Positions 1 to 7,356 of a stretch of DNA of 64,000 nucleotides are shown here, piece by piece; the stretch's first letter is position 1; the number at the start of each line of letters is the position of its first letter. This DNA is from Acidimicrobiaceae bacterium (GTDB lineage: Bacteria; Actinomycetota; Acidimicrobiia; Acidimicrobiales; Aldehydirespiratoraceae): NCBI GenBank assembly GCA_016845585.1, contig JAERSO010000113.1, positions 1 to 64,000 of the forward strand. The letters are read 5' to 3'. The position numbers and the translations under genes are program-made. A model generated the notes under the pieces. The model worked only from the letters and a program-made list of their open reading frames with translations, did no database searches and had not been told where the DNA came from.

Positions 1-412
1 GGGTGGGGCCGAACAGCGATGGGGTGGTGTCGACGTTCATGCCGAACTCGGGTGTGTTCGTCTTGCCGAGAATCACCATGCCGGCGGCCTTGTACCGTTC
101 GATCAGCACACCATCGGCGTCGGCCGGCGGCGCGTCGGCCATCACCCGGCTGCCGCCGCGGGTCGGCAGCCCGGCGACGTCGGTGTTGAAGTCCTTCACC
201 AGCCAGGGGATACCGAGGGCGTCGGGGCCGAGTGCGGCGGCTTCGGTACGGGCTTCGTCGAACCGCGTGGCGACCACGGCATTGATGGCCGGATTGTGAG
301 CCTCGATCTCGCCGATGGCGAGGTCGACGAGCTCCAGCGGACTGACCTCTCCGCTGCGAACCAGACCCGCCAATCCTGTGGCGTCATAGTCCTGGTACTC
401 ATCTGGCGTCAC
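1..412 (-). CDS. Amidase signature family protein, N-terminal part (runs off the window)
   Basis: About 137 residues are present, from a GTG start at 412 with GGGAG upstream; the C-terminal two thirds lie outside the window. The segment GIPWLVKDFNTDVAGLPTRG followed by GKTNTPEFG is the typical amidase-signature region, and the Lys of VKD is the position of the catalytic Ser-cisSer-Lys lysine. Members hydrolyse amide bonds of small molecules; the substrate cannot be read here because the catalytic serines and the substrate pocket are missing. The gene lies downstream of an EamA transporter on the same strand, separated by a palindromic repeat, so co-transcription is uncertain. Confidence 0.85.
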   Translation of the reverse strand, partial: MTPDEYQDYDATGLAGLVRSGEVSPLELVDLAIGEIEAHNPAINAVVATRFDEARTEAAALGPDALGIPWLVKDFNTDVAGLPTRGGSRVMADAPPADADGVLIERYKAAGMVILGKTNTPEFGMNVDTTPSLFGPT

Positions 413-433
413 GCTGTCGTCTCCCCGGGCAGT

Positions 434-470
434 ACCTGTAACGCTGGGGTCTGACCCCAGCGTTACAGGT
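434..470. repeat. Palindromic repeat copy 1 (GGGGTCTGACCCC core)
   Basis: Perfect inverted repeat with 18-base arms at 434-451 and 453-470 around a single central base; pairing continues weakly outward. The left arm is ACCTGTAACGCTGGGGTC. It starts six bases from the end of the EamA stop codon, between that gene and the amidase. Same core as the other copies in this window, but different outer arms. It could act as a bidirectional terminator. Confidence 0.85.
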
Positions 471-475
471 ATTGT

Positions 476-1390
476 TCACCGTCGAAGTGGTCGCGGTCGA
501 CTCCCCACGCCGGCTTGGCCCGTGACGACGCCGACCAAGGCGAGAATCACGACCCCCATTGCGATGATCTGGGTGCCGGTGAGCGGCTCGTCGAGAAACA
601 CCCAGGCTGCCGCGGCAGAGACGGTGGGGATGAAAAGCGTGAAGGTCGATCCGAGCCACAGCGGGATCTGCTGGATTGACCAGTTCATGATCGAGTGACC
701 GAGGATGCCGGCGCCGAAGGCGAGGAGTAGCAGCCAGAGCCAGGACTCGGTATCCGGCCAACTCATGTCCTGCCCGAACGCGAAGCCGAGCGGCACATTG
801 ATGACGCCGACCCAGAAGGCGGTGCCGATGGTGTACTCATTGCCGGTCAGCGATCCCTTGGCCATCTTCGAGAAGACGAAGTAGGCCGCCCAGGCGAACA
901 GGGCTCCAACCGCGAGGAGGTCGCCGGTGACGTCGGGTTCGGCCGAGTCGGCGGCGCTCAGGACCACGACGATCGCCGCCGCGAGCGCGATCGCGCCGAA
1001 TGCCATGTCTCGTGGCCGGATCCGTTCGCCGAAGAACCGGTGGGCCGCGATGGCCACCAGCACCGGTTGGAGGGCCCCGATGACGGTTGCGTTCGCCACC
1101 GACGTGTGCTTCACCGCCGAGAAGAACAAGGCCACGTCGACACCGAGGGCGATCCCACCCCACAGCGAGAGCCGCAGCATCCGAAGGGTGACGCGCGTCC
1201 CCCGGAGGTGCATGAACACGCTGAGCGCCAGGAAGTAGGTGATGAATCGGTAGGCGGCAATGGCGATGCCACCCATGTCGATGTGTTTCGCGACCACACC
1301 CGACAACGCCCAAGCGGAGACGGCGACGATCGCCCCGGCGATTCCGAGCGGATGCACCGACTCGTCGGTGGCAGGGGAGGCGTCGTTCAT
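476..1390 (-). CDS. EamA/DMT-superfamily transporter
   Basis: 304 residues with about ten hydrophobic segments arranged as two EamA repeats (roughly residues 12-140 and 160-290), the usual length for a drug/metabolite transporter of the inner membrane. The N-terminal segment AIVAVSAWALSGVVAKHID is typical of the first helix of the family. The exported metabolite cannot be predicted. The ATG at 1390 is preceded by TAGCCT and a six-base spacer, suggesting a leaderless transcript, and lies back to back with the promoter of the gene at 1435. A strong palindrome follows the stop codon. Confidence 0.85.
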   Translation of the reverse strand: MNDASPATDESVHPLGIAGAIVAVSAWALSGVVAKHIDMGGIAIAAYRFITYFLALSVFMHLRGTRVTLRMLRLSLWGGIALGVDVALFFSAVKHTSVANATVIGALQPVLVAIAAHRFFGERIRPRDMAFGAIALAAAIVVVLSAADSAEPDVTGDLLAVGALFAWAAYFVFSKMAKGSLTGNEYTIGTAFWVGVINVPLGFAFGQDMSWPDTESWLWLLLLAFGAGILGHSIMNWSIQQIPLWLGSTFTLFIPTVSAAAAWVFLDEPLTGTQIIAMGVVILALVGVVTGQAGVGSRPRPLRR

Positions 1391-1396
1391 CGGCGG

Positions 1397-1402
1397 AGGC
1401 TA
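1397..1402 (-). promoter_or_regulatory. Predicted -10 element (TAGCCT) of leaderless promoter
   Basis: TAGCCT lies 6 bases before the ATG of the EamA gene at 1390. One of a set of TA(G/C)NNT hexamers at this distance in the window. Confidence 0.5.
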
Positions 1403-1422
1403 CCGGCGTTCGGGTCGCGCAA

Positions 1423-1428
1423 TAGAGT
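1423..1428 (+). promoter_or_regulatory. Predicted -10 element (TAGAGT) of leaderless promoter
   Basis: TAGAGT lies 6 bases before the ATG at 1435, in the short gap shared with the divergent EamA gene. Confidence 0.5.
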
Positions 1429-1434
1429 CCGTGA

Positions 1435-2187
1435 ATGGCCGACCGATGGGACCCGCTTGGATTGCGCCGCATGGCCGACCGGGTGTTCGCCGCGGCAGGC
1501 CAGATTCTCGTCGGCCAGACGGTGGAGCTGCCGGTGGCCGGCGGAGTCACAGGACGCATCGGTGCCGTCCACGAGCTCAGCCCCGTCGATGACCCGAGTC
1601 GGGCCATGCTCAGCGGTCAGGCCGGGCTCTGGCGGCGAGTCGACATCACCTTCGGCGATGTCGTGGCAGCCGGTCGGCCGATTTCGAATGTCCGGGTGAA
1701 TGCCGCTGACGTTCGGATCCTCGAGGCGGTCCCGCAGCGACTGGGTGCACAGGCTGTCGACGTCGTGGTCGGCCTCACGGCGGAGGAGGTCATGGCCTGG
1801 GCCACGTCGATCGCGCCCGAGACACCGGTGACCGTCGTCGACGGTGAGCTGCTCGCCCCGCTCCCCGGCTTCGGGAAGTGGGGTGACGCCATTCTCGAGC
1901 CATGGGCCGACGATCGGACGGTCGGTGTGTTCATCACCAGCGCCAAGCTTCGGGGTCGGACCGTTTCGATCCCCACCCGCTTCCATCGACGTTACGAACG
2001 CGAACTCGACTGGCTTCCTGATCGCACGACTCTCGACTCGGTGGAGATCGGACCGACGGGCGAGCTCACGCTCGCGGCCCACATCGATCGGTTCGACGCA
2101 CCCGTCGATGTCCCGAAGCTCCTCGCCGACATGGCAACGCGAACGACGACGATCGGCGTGCAGCTCCTGACGGACGGATTGTCGTAG
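1435..2187 (+). CDS. LmeA-like (DUF2993-type) protein
   Basis: 250 residues, no signal peptide and no transmembrane segment. The order of alternating hydrophobic strands, a central GLTAEEV helix, a segment DGELLAPLPGFGKWG and a C-terminal strand-rich tail resembles the DUF2993/LmeA lipid-binding family of actinobacteria. Unlike mycobacterial LmeA it lacks an export signal, so it would be cytoplasmic or peripherally membrane-bound. It is divergent from the EamA exporter and convergent with the XRE regulator. The family assignment is by pattern only; the function is unknown. Confidence 0.55.
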   Translation: MADRWDPLGLRRMADRVFAAAGQILVGQTVELPVAGGVTGRIGAVHELSPVDDPSRAMLSGQAGLWRRVDITFGDVVAAGRPISNVRVNAADVRILEAVPQRLGAQAVDVVVGLTAEEVMAWATSIAPETPVTVVDGELLAPLPGFGKWGDAILEPWADDRTVGVFITSAKLRGRTVSIPTRFHRRYERELDWLPDRTTLDSVEIGPTGELTLAAHIDRFDAPVDVPKLLADMATRTTTIGVQLLTDGLS

Positions 2188-2192
2188 CGGGC

Positions 2193-2546
2193 TCAGTCCG
2201 TGGCGTTCTCCGCGATGAAGGACTTGTAGATCCGAATCAGCACCTGCTTCTGATCGGTGCTGAGGTCGGTTTGCGCCCGAATCGTCGCCAGGAGATCGGA
2301 CTCCGGTTCTTCGTCCAGAATGCCCGCACGTACATAGAGCGACTCAGCCGACACTTCGAGCGCACGGGCCAGCTGCTGGAGGATCTCGGCGCTCGGGCGT
2401 TTCAATCCGCGTTCGATCTGGCTGAGGTAGGGGTTCGACACGCCGGCCATGTCCGCGAGCTTGCGTACGCTCAACTCGGCCTGGCGGCGCTGCTCTCGGA
2501 TGTGGTCGCCGAGCTCACGCCAGGCGTCTCGAGGATCGGGCGGCAT
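2193..2546 (-). CDS. XRE-family HTH transcriptional regulator
   Basis: 117 residues. The helix-turn-helix spans about residues 12-66 (LGDHIREQRRQAELSVRKLA, then AGVSNPYLSQIERGLKRPS), followed by a short C-terminal helical tail and no sensor domain. It is 127 bases downstream of the HbhA-like gene on the same strand. In mycobacteria an XRE gene (Rv0474) also neighbours hbhA (Rv0475), though in the opposite order. Its own leaderless promoter is predicted (TACGGT before the ATG). The palindromes over the HbhA-like promoter are plausible operators for it. Confidence 0.85.
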   Translation of the reverse strand: MPPDPRDAWRELGDHIREQRRQAELSVRKLADMAGVSNPYLSQIERGLKRPSAEILQQLARALEVSAESLYVRAGILDEEPESDLLATIRAQTDLSTDQKQVLIRIYKSFIAENATD

Positions 2547-2552
2547 CAGGAC

Positions 2553-2558
2553 ACCGTA
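2553..2558 (-). promoter_or_regulatory. Predicted -10 element (TACGGT) of leaderless promoter
   Basis: TACGGT lies 6 bases before the ATG of the XRE regulator at 2546, so the regulator can be transcribed independently of the upstream HbhA-like gene. Confidence 0.45.
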
Positions 2559-2673
2559 CCGGCGAACGCGAACCGGCGGCCGGACGCGCCACGACCGGGC
2601 CGCATCGTGTGCAGCCCGGCCGTGGTGGGGGGGATTCTGGGGATCACGCCGCGCTGGCGCCGATCGGGTTGAC

Positions 2674-3030
2674 TCAGGCCTTGTCGTCGGCCTTGGCAGC
2701 CTTGGCCTTGGACGCCGACTTGGTGGCCTTGGCGGGCTTCGCGGGAGCCGGGGCGTCGATGCCGAGACGATCCCATGCCGCGGTGCGGCCGGTGATCATC
2801 GCATCGGCGATGGGCTCGGGAAGGCGGCCGATGGCCTTGAGAGCCGGGGCTTCGGTACGACCACGGAAACCGGTGAGCGCCTCGTTGGCCTGCTCGCGAG
2901 CGGAGGCGACGTAGGCCTCGGCGAACTTGGGGGCCGGGACCTCACGGCCGACGAGGGCGTCGGTGACGAGAAGGTTGATGCCGGCACCGGTGAGCGCTGC
3001 GGACTTGACTTGATCGATGACTGCGGTCAT
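2674..3030 (-). CDS. HbhA-like protein with Lys/Ala/Pro-rich tail
   Basis: 118 residues. A helical N-terminal part of about 90 residues precedes a tail rich in Lys and Ala (KATKSASKAKAAKADDKA), the arrangement of mycobacterial heparin-binding haemagglutinin. The protein is shorter than HbhA (about 200 residues) because the coiled coil is shorter; a phasin-like or DNA-binding role of the tail is an alternative. AAGGAG is well placed before the ATG at 3030. A full promoter (TTGCAT, 16 bases, TATAGT) with the -10 inside a perfect palindrome lies upstream. Adjacent XRE gene supports the HbhA-type context. Confidence 0.65.
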   Translation of the reverse strand: MTAVIDQVKSAALTGAGINLLVTDALVGREVPAPKFAEAYVASAREQANEALTGFRGRTEAPALKAIGRLPEPIADAMITGRTAAWDRLGIDAPAPAKPAKATKSASKAKAAKADDKA

Positions 3031-3089
3031 TTCGATCTCCTTGGAGATTGGGGGGGGAGGGGTGCAACACGATGAGTGCGTACTGCTGT

Positions 3090-3105
3090 GCTAACTATAG
3101 TTAGC
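3090..3105. promoter_or_regulatory. Perfect 16-bp palindrome over the -10 of the HbhA-like gene
   Basis: GCTAACTATAGTTAGC is identical to its reverse complement and contains, on the minus strand, TATAGT (3094-3099). TTGCAT at 3116-3121 lies 16 bases further upstream as a -35. A protein bound here would block the promoter, so this is a strong operator candidate, most simply for the adjacent XRE regulator. Confidence 0.65.
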
Positions 3106-3129
3106 GGTCGGGAGAATGCAACCCCTTTC

Positions 3130-3157
3130 GTGCAAATTCGCTTACAAAAGTTTGCAC
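3130..3157. promoter_or_regulatory. Inverted repeat GTGCAAA...TTTGCAC upstream of the HbhA-like promoter
   Basis: Seven-base arms at 3130-3136 and 3151-3157 with a 14-base spacer. TTTGCA half-sites resemble motifs bound by RamB-type XRE regulators of actinobacteria (established for that family, not shown here). The site lies between the HbhA-like gene and the divergent phosphoribosyltransferase and could serve both. Confidence 0.45.
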
Positions 3158-3204
3158 TGAACGATGGCGTCGAGCAGGCACACTCGTGTGGCAGGGTGTC
3201 GGCG

Positions 3205-3714
3205 ATGTTGGTCCATGGCCGCTACTGGAACGACGACGGGAATCGGTCCATCGTCGGCGAGCTCATCTCGGCCGCCAAAGACGGCGGTGATCGGCGAGCG
3301 GCACGAGAACTCGCCACGCGAGTCGGGGACTGGGCGGCCACGCTCGAGCTGCCCGACAATCCGATCGTCACGGCGGTGCCGCCGAATCCCGCAAAGCCTG
3401 ATCATCTCGCCGCCACCCTGGCCGCTGCCGTCGCTGCGACGCTCGAGGTTCCGCTGGTGCTGGATCTCATCGAGCGCCGGTTCGCAACCGCCCGACTCCG
3501 CGACACTCCGATTGCCGAGCGGGTGGCGGTCGCGGACGCAGCGGGTTATGTCGTGGACCCGATCGCGGTCGGGCGAAACGTCCTGCTGCTCGACGATGTC
3601 GTGCTGACGGGCACGACGCTCGGGCATCTCGCTCAACTCTTGCGCGGGGAGGGTGCGGCGTCGGTCACCGAGTTGGTGGCAGCTCGGACGCGGGTCAGGG
3701 GTCCGTTGAGCTGA
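3205..3714 (+). CDS. ComF-like phosphoribosyltransferase
   Basis: 169 residues from ATG 3205; a GTG at 3196 in the same frame is an alternative start. The PRPP-binding motif VLLLDDVVLTGTTL lies at about residues 124-137, the two Asp and the following TGTT being diagnostic of type I phosphoribosyltransferases. The N-terminal segment HGRYWNDDGNRSIVGEL and the length fit ComF-like proteins lacking the zinc ribbon. Substrate unknown; ComF relatives are linked to DNA uptake or purine salvage. Its 3' end overlaps the convergent small membrane-protein gene by 20 bases. Confidence 0.75.
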   Translation: MLVHGRYWNDDGNRSIVGELISAAKDGGDRRAARELATRVGDWAATLELPDNPIVTAVPPNPAKPDHLAATLAAAVAATLEVPLVLDLIERRFATARLRDTPIAERVAVADAAGYVVDPIAVGRNVLLLDDVVLTGTTLGHLAQLLRGEGAASVTELVAARTRVRGPLS

Positions 3715-4057
3715 TCTGGCTCAGCAGGCCCTCGACGAGCGCATCGATCGAATCGATCTCGCCCGCGTCGGCGTCCACCTGTACACCCGAAACGATGATG
3801 TCGAAATCTCCGTCCTCGGCGAGTTGGTCGAAGAGTTCGTCTCGCAGCCTCGGCTCGGCAACGGCGCCCTCCACGACCAGTGATCCATGTTCGTCGACGG
3901 TGGCATTGAAGCCCGGGAGCGGCCGTCGATCGCCGGCCACGATCCACGCGGCGACGAGTGCGTAGATCAACAGCAAGCTGGCCGCTAGGACCGCAAGGAA
4001 CCGTTCTGGTCGTCCATGGGGGTGAAAGACGAGCACCACACTGCAGAGCGTAGGCAC
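3695..4057 (-). CDS. Small membrane-anchored protein of unknown function
   Basis: About 120 residues from a GTG at 4057; another GTG at 4039 gives 114. One transmembrane segment near the N terminus (FLAVLAASLLLIYALVAAWI) is followed by an exposed acidic domain (residues about 50-120) with the repeated pattern of a small alpha/beta fold, ending SQISSTDP. No family recognised. It is 28 bases downstream of the DsbA-like selenoprotein gene on the same strand and probably shares its transcript, so a role near an extracytoplasmic or membrane redox step is possible but unproven. Confidence 0.6.
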   Translation of the reverse strand: MPTLCSVVLVFHPHGRPERFLAVLAASLLLIYALVAAWIVAGDRRPLPGFNATVDEHGSLVVEGAVAEPRLRDELFDQLAEDGDFDIIVSGVQVDADAGEIDSIDALVEGLLSQISSTDP

Positions 4058-4085
4058 GTGATTCGAGCGGGATGTGGATGCCTGA

Positions 4086-4727
4086 CTACTCCCTGCGCGA
4101 GCCGGATTCTCGTTTGGTGAGGAGCTTGTTGATCCAGATCTCGTAGGACTCGAGCTCCTGGGCCCCGGGAATCGGCAACACCTTGTCGAGCACGATCGTG
4201 GGCACCGCAGTGACACCGTTCTCGATCGCCGAATTGTGTTCGTCGATCACCATCTGGGCCGCGACGGTCTGCTGCTCGCCGACCATCGTGAGAAACGACT
4301 GGCGGTCGACACCGACCTCCGCGGCCAGATCACCGAGGACCGTCCAGTCCGAGATCGTGCGGTTCTCCGAGAAGTAGGCCTCGAGCAGTCGCCAGTGGAA
4401 TGCATCGGCTGCCTCGGGTGCGAATCCGTCCATCACCTTCGCCGCCACCTGGGCGGGGATGCTGCTCGTCGGGCCCGGATTGTCGGTGGCCCACACCTGG
4501 AATTTCGCATCGGGCTCAGTGGCCGCGGGCCGCAGCCAGGATTCCGTGTACTTGACGAACTTGGCCTGGTCGGATGCCTTCGGCTCGGTTCGTAGGAGGA
4601 ACGACTTCCACTCGATCTCGATCTGGTCGCCAAACGTCTTTGCGAGCTTCTCGACACGCACGGTGCCGACATAGCACCAGGGTCAAAGGAAGTCGGACCA
4701 CACGGTGAGCGATACGGGTTCGGTCAT
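4086..4727 (-). CDS. DsbA/FrnE-like selenoprotein with UPWC active site (in-frame TGA at 4683-4685)
   Basis: Read through one TGA, the gene encodes 213 residues: MTEPVSLTVWSDFL, then Sec15, then PWCYVG. In FrnE and 2-hydroxychromene-2-carboxylate isomerase relatives this motif is CPWC, so the TGA falls exactly on the catalytic first cysteine. The downstream part is a full-length DsbA-family fold with the helical insert (residues about 45-150) and the cis-proline loop GVTAVPTIV near residue 175. A hairpin at 4651-4669 is a SECIS candidate. No ATG-initiated alternative retains the active site. Transcription is probably leaderless (TAGGGT six bases before the ATG). It is a thiol-disulfide oxidoreductase or isomerase; the substrate is unknown. 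Confidence 0.88.
4651..4669 (-). promoter_or_regulatory. Predicted bacterial SECIS hairpin of the DsbA-like gene
   Basis: On the minus strand, bases +14 to +32 after the TGA form a 7-bp stem (TCGGCAC with GTGTCGA, one G-U pair) and a CGTGC loop with GU at +22/+23. A GU in the apical loop about 20 bases after UGA is the known SelB contact in bacteria. Confidence 0.65.
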
Positions 4728-4733
4728 GTCCAG

Positions 4734-4739
4734 ACCCTA
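4734..4739 (-). promoter_or_regulatory. Predicted -10 element (TAGGGT) of leaderless promoter
   Basis: TAGGGT lies 6 bases before the ATG of the DsbA-like selenoprotein at 4727. It overlaps the -10 of the divergent MFS gene, so the two promoters may exclude each other. Confidence 0.5.
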
Positions 4740-4743
4740 CTCT
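4738..4743 (+). promoter_or_regulatory. Predicted -10 element (TACTCT) of leaderless promoter
   Basis: TACTCT lies 7 bases before the GTG at 4751 and overlaps the divergent TAGGGT. Confidence 0.5.
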
Positions 4744-4750
4744 CGGCGGC

Positions 4751-5929
4751 GTGCCGGGTTCCCTCGAACGCAATCTCGTTCGCTGTCGAGATCTCCAACG
4801 CCTCTCCAGTGCCCTGTTCTGGCTACCGACGTCGGTGCTGTTCTTCATCGACGAGTTCGGTCTGGGCGACGCGCTCCGTCTCCAAGCCATCTACTACCTG
4901 TCGGTCGTGGTGTGTGAGGTCCCGTCGGGCCGGCTGAGTGACCGGGTGGGTCGCGTCCTGACGCTTCGGCTCGCCGCGGTCTGGTGGATCGGCGCCAACG
5001 CAGTCTTCTTCGTCGGGGACGAGTTCTGGATGCTCGGTGTCGCCCAGGCACTCCTGGCCATGGGATTCGCGTTCACCTCCGGGACCGATGTGACGCTGCA
5101 TTTCGACACGCTCGAAGCGCTCGACCGAGCCGGCGAGTTCGAGGCTCGGGAGGCGGACATTCGACGCAGCAGTCTCGGTGTGCTCGCGGTGGCGTGCCTG
5201 GTCGGGGGCGGTCTCGCCCTAATCGATCTCCGCCTCCCGTTCGCGGCATCGCTGGTGGCCGCACTGGTTCAGCTCGTGCTGGCGATGTCCTTGACCGAAC
5301 CGGACCACCCCGATGACGCCGCTTCGACCGGAGCCTCGTTCGTCTCCGTGATCGGCCGATTGCGAGATCGGCTCCTGGCCTGGATCACGCTCTACGTGTT
5401 GGGTGAGGTGATCGCCGTGCACCTCACGTCTGAGCTCGGTGCCGCGTATGTCGTCCGTGTGGTCGGGGAGAGCCTGGACGAGATCGACAGGGCCCCGCTC
5501 GTCAACGCAGGCGTTGCGGCGGTGGTGGCCCTCGCCGCGGCGGCCGCTGTTCGTCTGGTCACGCCACTGCGCGAACGACTCGGTACGGTCGGGGCTCTCG
5601 TCGTGATGGCCGCCATTCCGGCGGTCGCGTTGACCTCGATGGCCCTCTGGGTCTCGGTTGCGGTGCTACCGCTCATCCTCATGCGCAGCATGCAGACATC
5701 GATTGTGTCGATCCTTGTCCCCGCGGCCGTCGCGCCCCGCGTGGATCGGGGCCAGCGGGCGACGTTCCTGTCCATGACGAGCCTGATCGGCCGGCTCGGA
5801 TACGGCGGCACGCTGTTGCTCTTCGGGACGATCGGGGGAATCACCGAGACGCTCGAGTGGGCCGCGGTCACGGCCGTGGTGATCCTCGTGGTCGTCGGCG
5901 TCAGCGGTTGGCTCGTGGTCGACGAGTGA
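4751..5929 (+). CDS. MFS transporter
   Basis: 392 residues, GTG start, about twelve hydrophobic helices. The loop between helices 2 and 3 carries SGRLSDRVGR (about residues 57-66), the MFS signature. The first helix pair is short and the central loop (about residues 175-200) is small, like many actinobacterial drug/metabolite exporters. Substrate not predictable. It is divergent from the selenoprotein gene with only 23 bases between the start codons and is convergent with the SRPBCC gene. Confidence 0.85.
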   Translation: MPGSLERNLVRCRDLQRLSSALFWLPTSVLFFIDEFGLGDALRLQAIYYLSVVVCEVPSGRLSDRVGRVLTLRLAAVWWIGANAVFFVGDEFWMLGVAQALLAMGFAFTSGTDVTLHFDTLEALDRAGEFEAREADIRRSSLGVLAVACLVGGGLALIDLRLPFAASLVAALVQLVLAMSLTEPDHPDDAASTGASFVSVIGRLRDRLLAWITLYVLGEVIAVHLTSELGAAYVVRVVGESLDEIDRAPLVNAGVAAVVALAAAAAVRLVTPLRERLGTVGALVVMAAIPAVALTSMALWVSVAVLPLILMRSMQTSIVSILVPAAVAPRVDRGQRATFLSMTSLIGRLGYGGTLLLFGTIGGITETLEWAAVTAVVILVVVGVSGWLVVDE

Positions 5930-5949
5930 TCCGATCTCGTCGCTGGCGA

Positions 5950-6408
5950 TCAGGATTCCACGGCGGCAGCGATGCGCTCGAGCGTGGTCTCCATGCCGGC
6001 TTTGTTGAAGGCGGCGCGATCCTCGACTCCGGATATCGCCACGCTCCGGGCCAGTGCGGCTTCGGGTCGCAGGTCCTCCCACACCTCGGTCACTCGGGTG
6101 CCGCCATCGATCGCCTCGAAGTCGTAGCCCCACTTGGCGAACACGAAGTCCCGCGACACGGCGTCGAAGTGAAACGACACGCCGGGTTCGGAAGCCGTCA
6201 CGACTCCCTGGGTGGTCCATTGCGCCTCGCCATTGCGGTTCTCGCCATCGAAGACAGCGCCCACGACCGGGCCGTCGTGCCCCTCCTGCCAGTTGCAGGC
6301 GTGACACTCCGTCGACCACTCGCCCATGCGGGTGATGTCGGACACGGCGCTCCAGACCGTCATCGGATCCGCGGCGATGTCACGACTGACTTCCAGGTTC
6401 CTGATCAT
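5950..6408 (-). CDS. SRPBCC-family (START-like) protein
   Basis: 152 residues from ATG 6408, chosen because TACCTT lies seven bases upstream and the fold begins with MIRNLEVSRDIAADPMTVWS, the usual first strand and helix. Strand-rich core GGTRVTEVWEDLRP and a long C-terminal helix complete a polyketide-cyclase/dehydrase type START fold that binds hydrophobic ligands in the cytoplasm. Ligand unknown. The next gene (6480) is divergent. Confidence 0.8.
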   Translation of the reverse strand: MIRNLEVSRDIAADPMTVWSAVSDITRMGEWSTECHACNWQEGHDGPVVGAVFDGENRNGEAQWTTQGVVTASEPGVSFHFDAVSRDFVFAKWGYDFEAIDGGTRVTEVWEDLRPEAALARSVAISGVEDRAAFNKAGMETTLERIAAAVES

Positions 6409-6415
6409 GGCTGCG

Positions 6416-6421
6416 AAGGTA
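6416..6421 (-). promoter_or_regulatory. Predicted -10 element (TACCTT) of leaderless promoter
   Basis: TACCTT lies 7 bases before the ATG of the SRPBCC gene at 6408. Confidence 0.5.
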
Positions 6422-6479
6422 CACCGTGCCCGCGGGCCCAAAGGGACGCTCGGCCGGAACTGTGGCATCGTGGCGGGCT

Positions 6480-7352
6480 ATGACGACATGCGCATTCATC
6501 GGACTCGGCGTGATGGGGTATCCCATGGCCGGTCATCTGGTCTCTGCCGGCCACGAGGTCACGGTCTACAACCGCACTGCGCCCCGGGCCGAGGAGTGGG
6601 TTGCCGAGCACGGCGGCACCGCTGCCGACACGCCGGCGGGAGCCGCCGCCGACGCCGACTTCGTGTTCCTCTGTGTGGGCGACGACCCCGACGTCCTGGC
6701 CGTGACGAGTGGCGAGGGTGGCGTGCTCGAGTCGATGAACGGCGGCACGGTCCTCGTCGACCACACGACCGCGTCCGCCGATGTCGCCCGAGCGGTGCAC
6801 GCGGCCGCAGCGGCCAAGGGCATCGGGTTCGTGGATGCTCCGATCTCCGGGGGTCAGGCCGGCGCCGAGAACGGTGTGCTGACGGTGATGTGCGGCGGCG
6901 AACAGGAGCACTTCGACCGGGCCGCAGCCGTCATCGACGCCTACTCGCGGGCGTGCAACCTGCTCGGTGGTCCTGGCTCCGGTCAGCTCACGAAGATGGT
7001 GAACCAGATCGCCATCGCCGGGCTCCTGCAGGGGTTGAGCGAGGCGGTGAACTTCGCCCAGAGCGCCGGCCTCGACGTGAGTCAGGTGGTCGACACGATC
7101 TCGAAGGGTGCCGCCGGCAGCTGGCAGATGGAGAACCGGGCCGAGACGATGGCCGCCGACAAGTTCGACTATGGATTCGCCCTCGACTGGATGCGCAAGG
7201 ACCTGCGGATCGCGATGGAAGAGGCCGGACGTGTCGGTGCCTCGCTGCCCGTCACTGCGATGATCGACCAGTTCTACGCCCGACTGCAGGCGCAGGGTCA
7301 CGGTCGCTGGGACACCTCGACCCTGATTCATCTGCTGCGGGACGAGAAGTGA
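6480..7352 (+). CDS. NAD(P)-dependent 3-hydroxyisobutyrate dehydrogenase-family oxidoreductase
   Basis: 290 residues. N-terminal Rossmann motif FIGLGVMGYPMAGHL (residues 5-19), the substrate-binding signature DAPISGGQAGAENG near residue 118, and the catalytic lysine in GSGQLTKMVNQ near residue 170 are all present. The family oxidises beta-hydroxyacids such as 3-hydroxyisobutyrate, tartronate semialdehyde or glyoxylate derivatives in the cytoplasm. It is followed after 4 bases by a phosphotransferase and then a PPOX-type protein, apparently one operon. Exact substrate uncertain. Confidence 0.9.
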   Translation: MTTCAFIGLGVMGYPMAGHLVSAGHEVTVYNRTAPRAEEWVAEHGGTAADTPAGAAADADFVFLCVGDDPDVLAVTSGEGGVLESMNGGTVLVDHTTASADVARAVHAAAAAKGIGFVDAPISGGQAGAENGVLTVMCGGEQEHFDRAAAVIDAYSRACNLLGGPGSGQLTKMVNQIAIAGLLQGLSEAVNFAQSAGLDVSQVVDTISKGAAGSWQMENRAETMAADKFDYGFALDWMRKDLRIAMEEAGRVGASLPVTAMIDQFYARLQAQGHGRWDTSTLIHLLRDEK

Positions 7353-7356
7353 TCCG

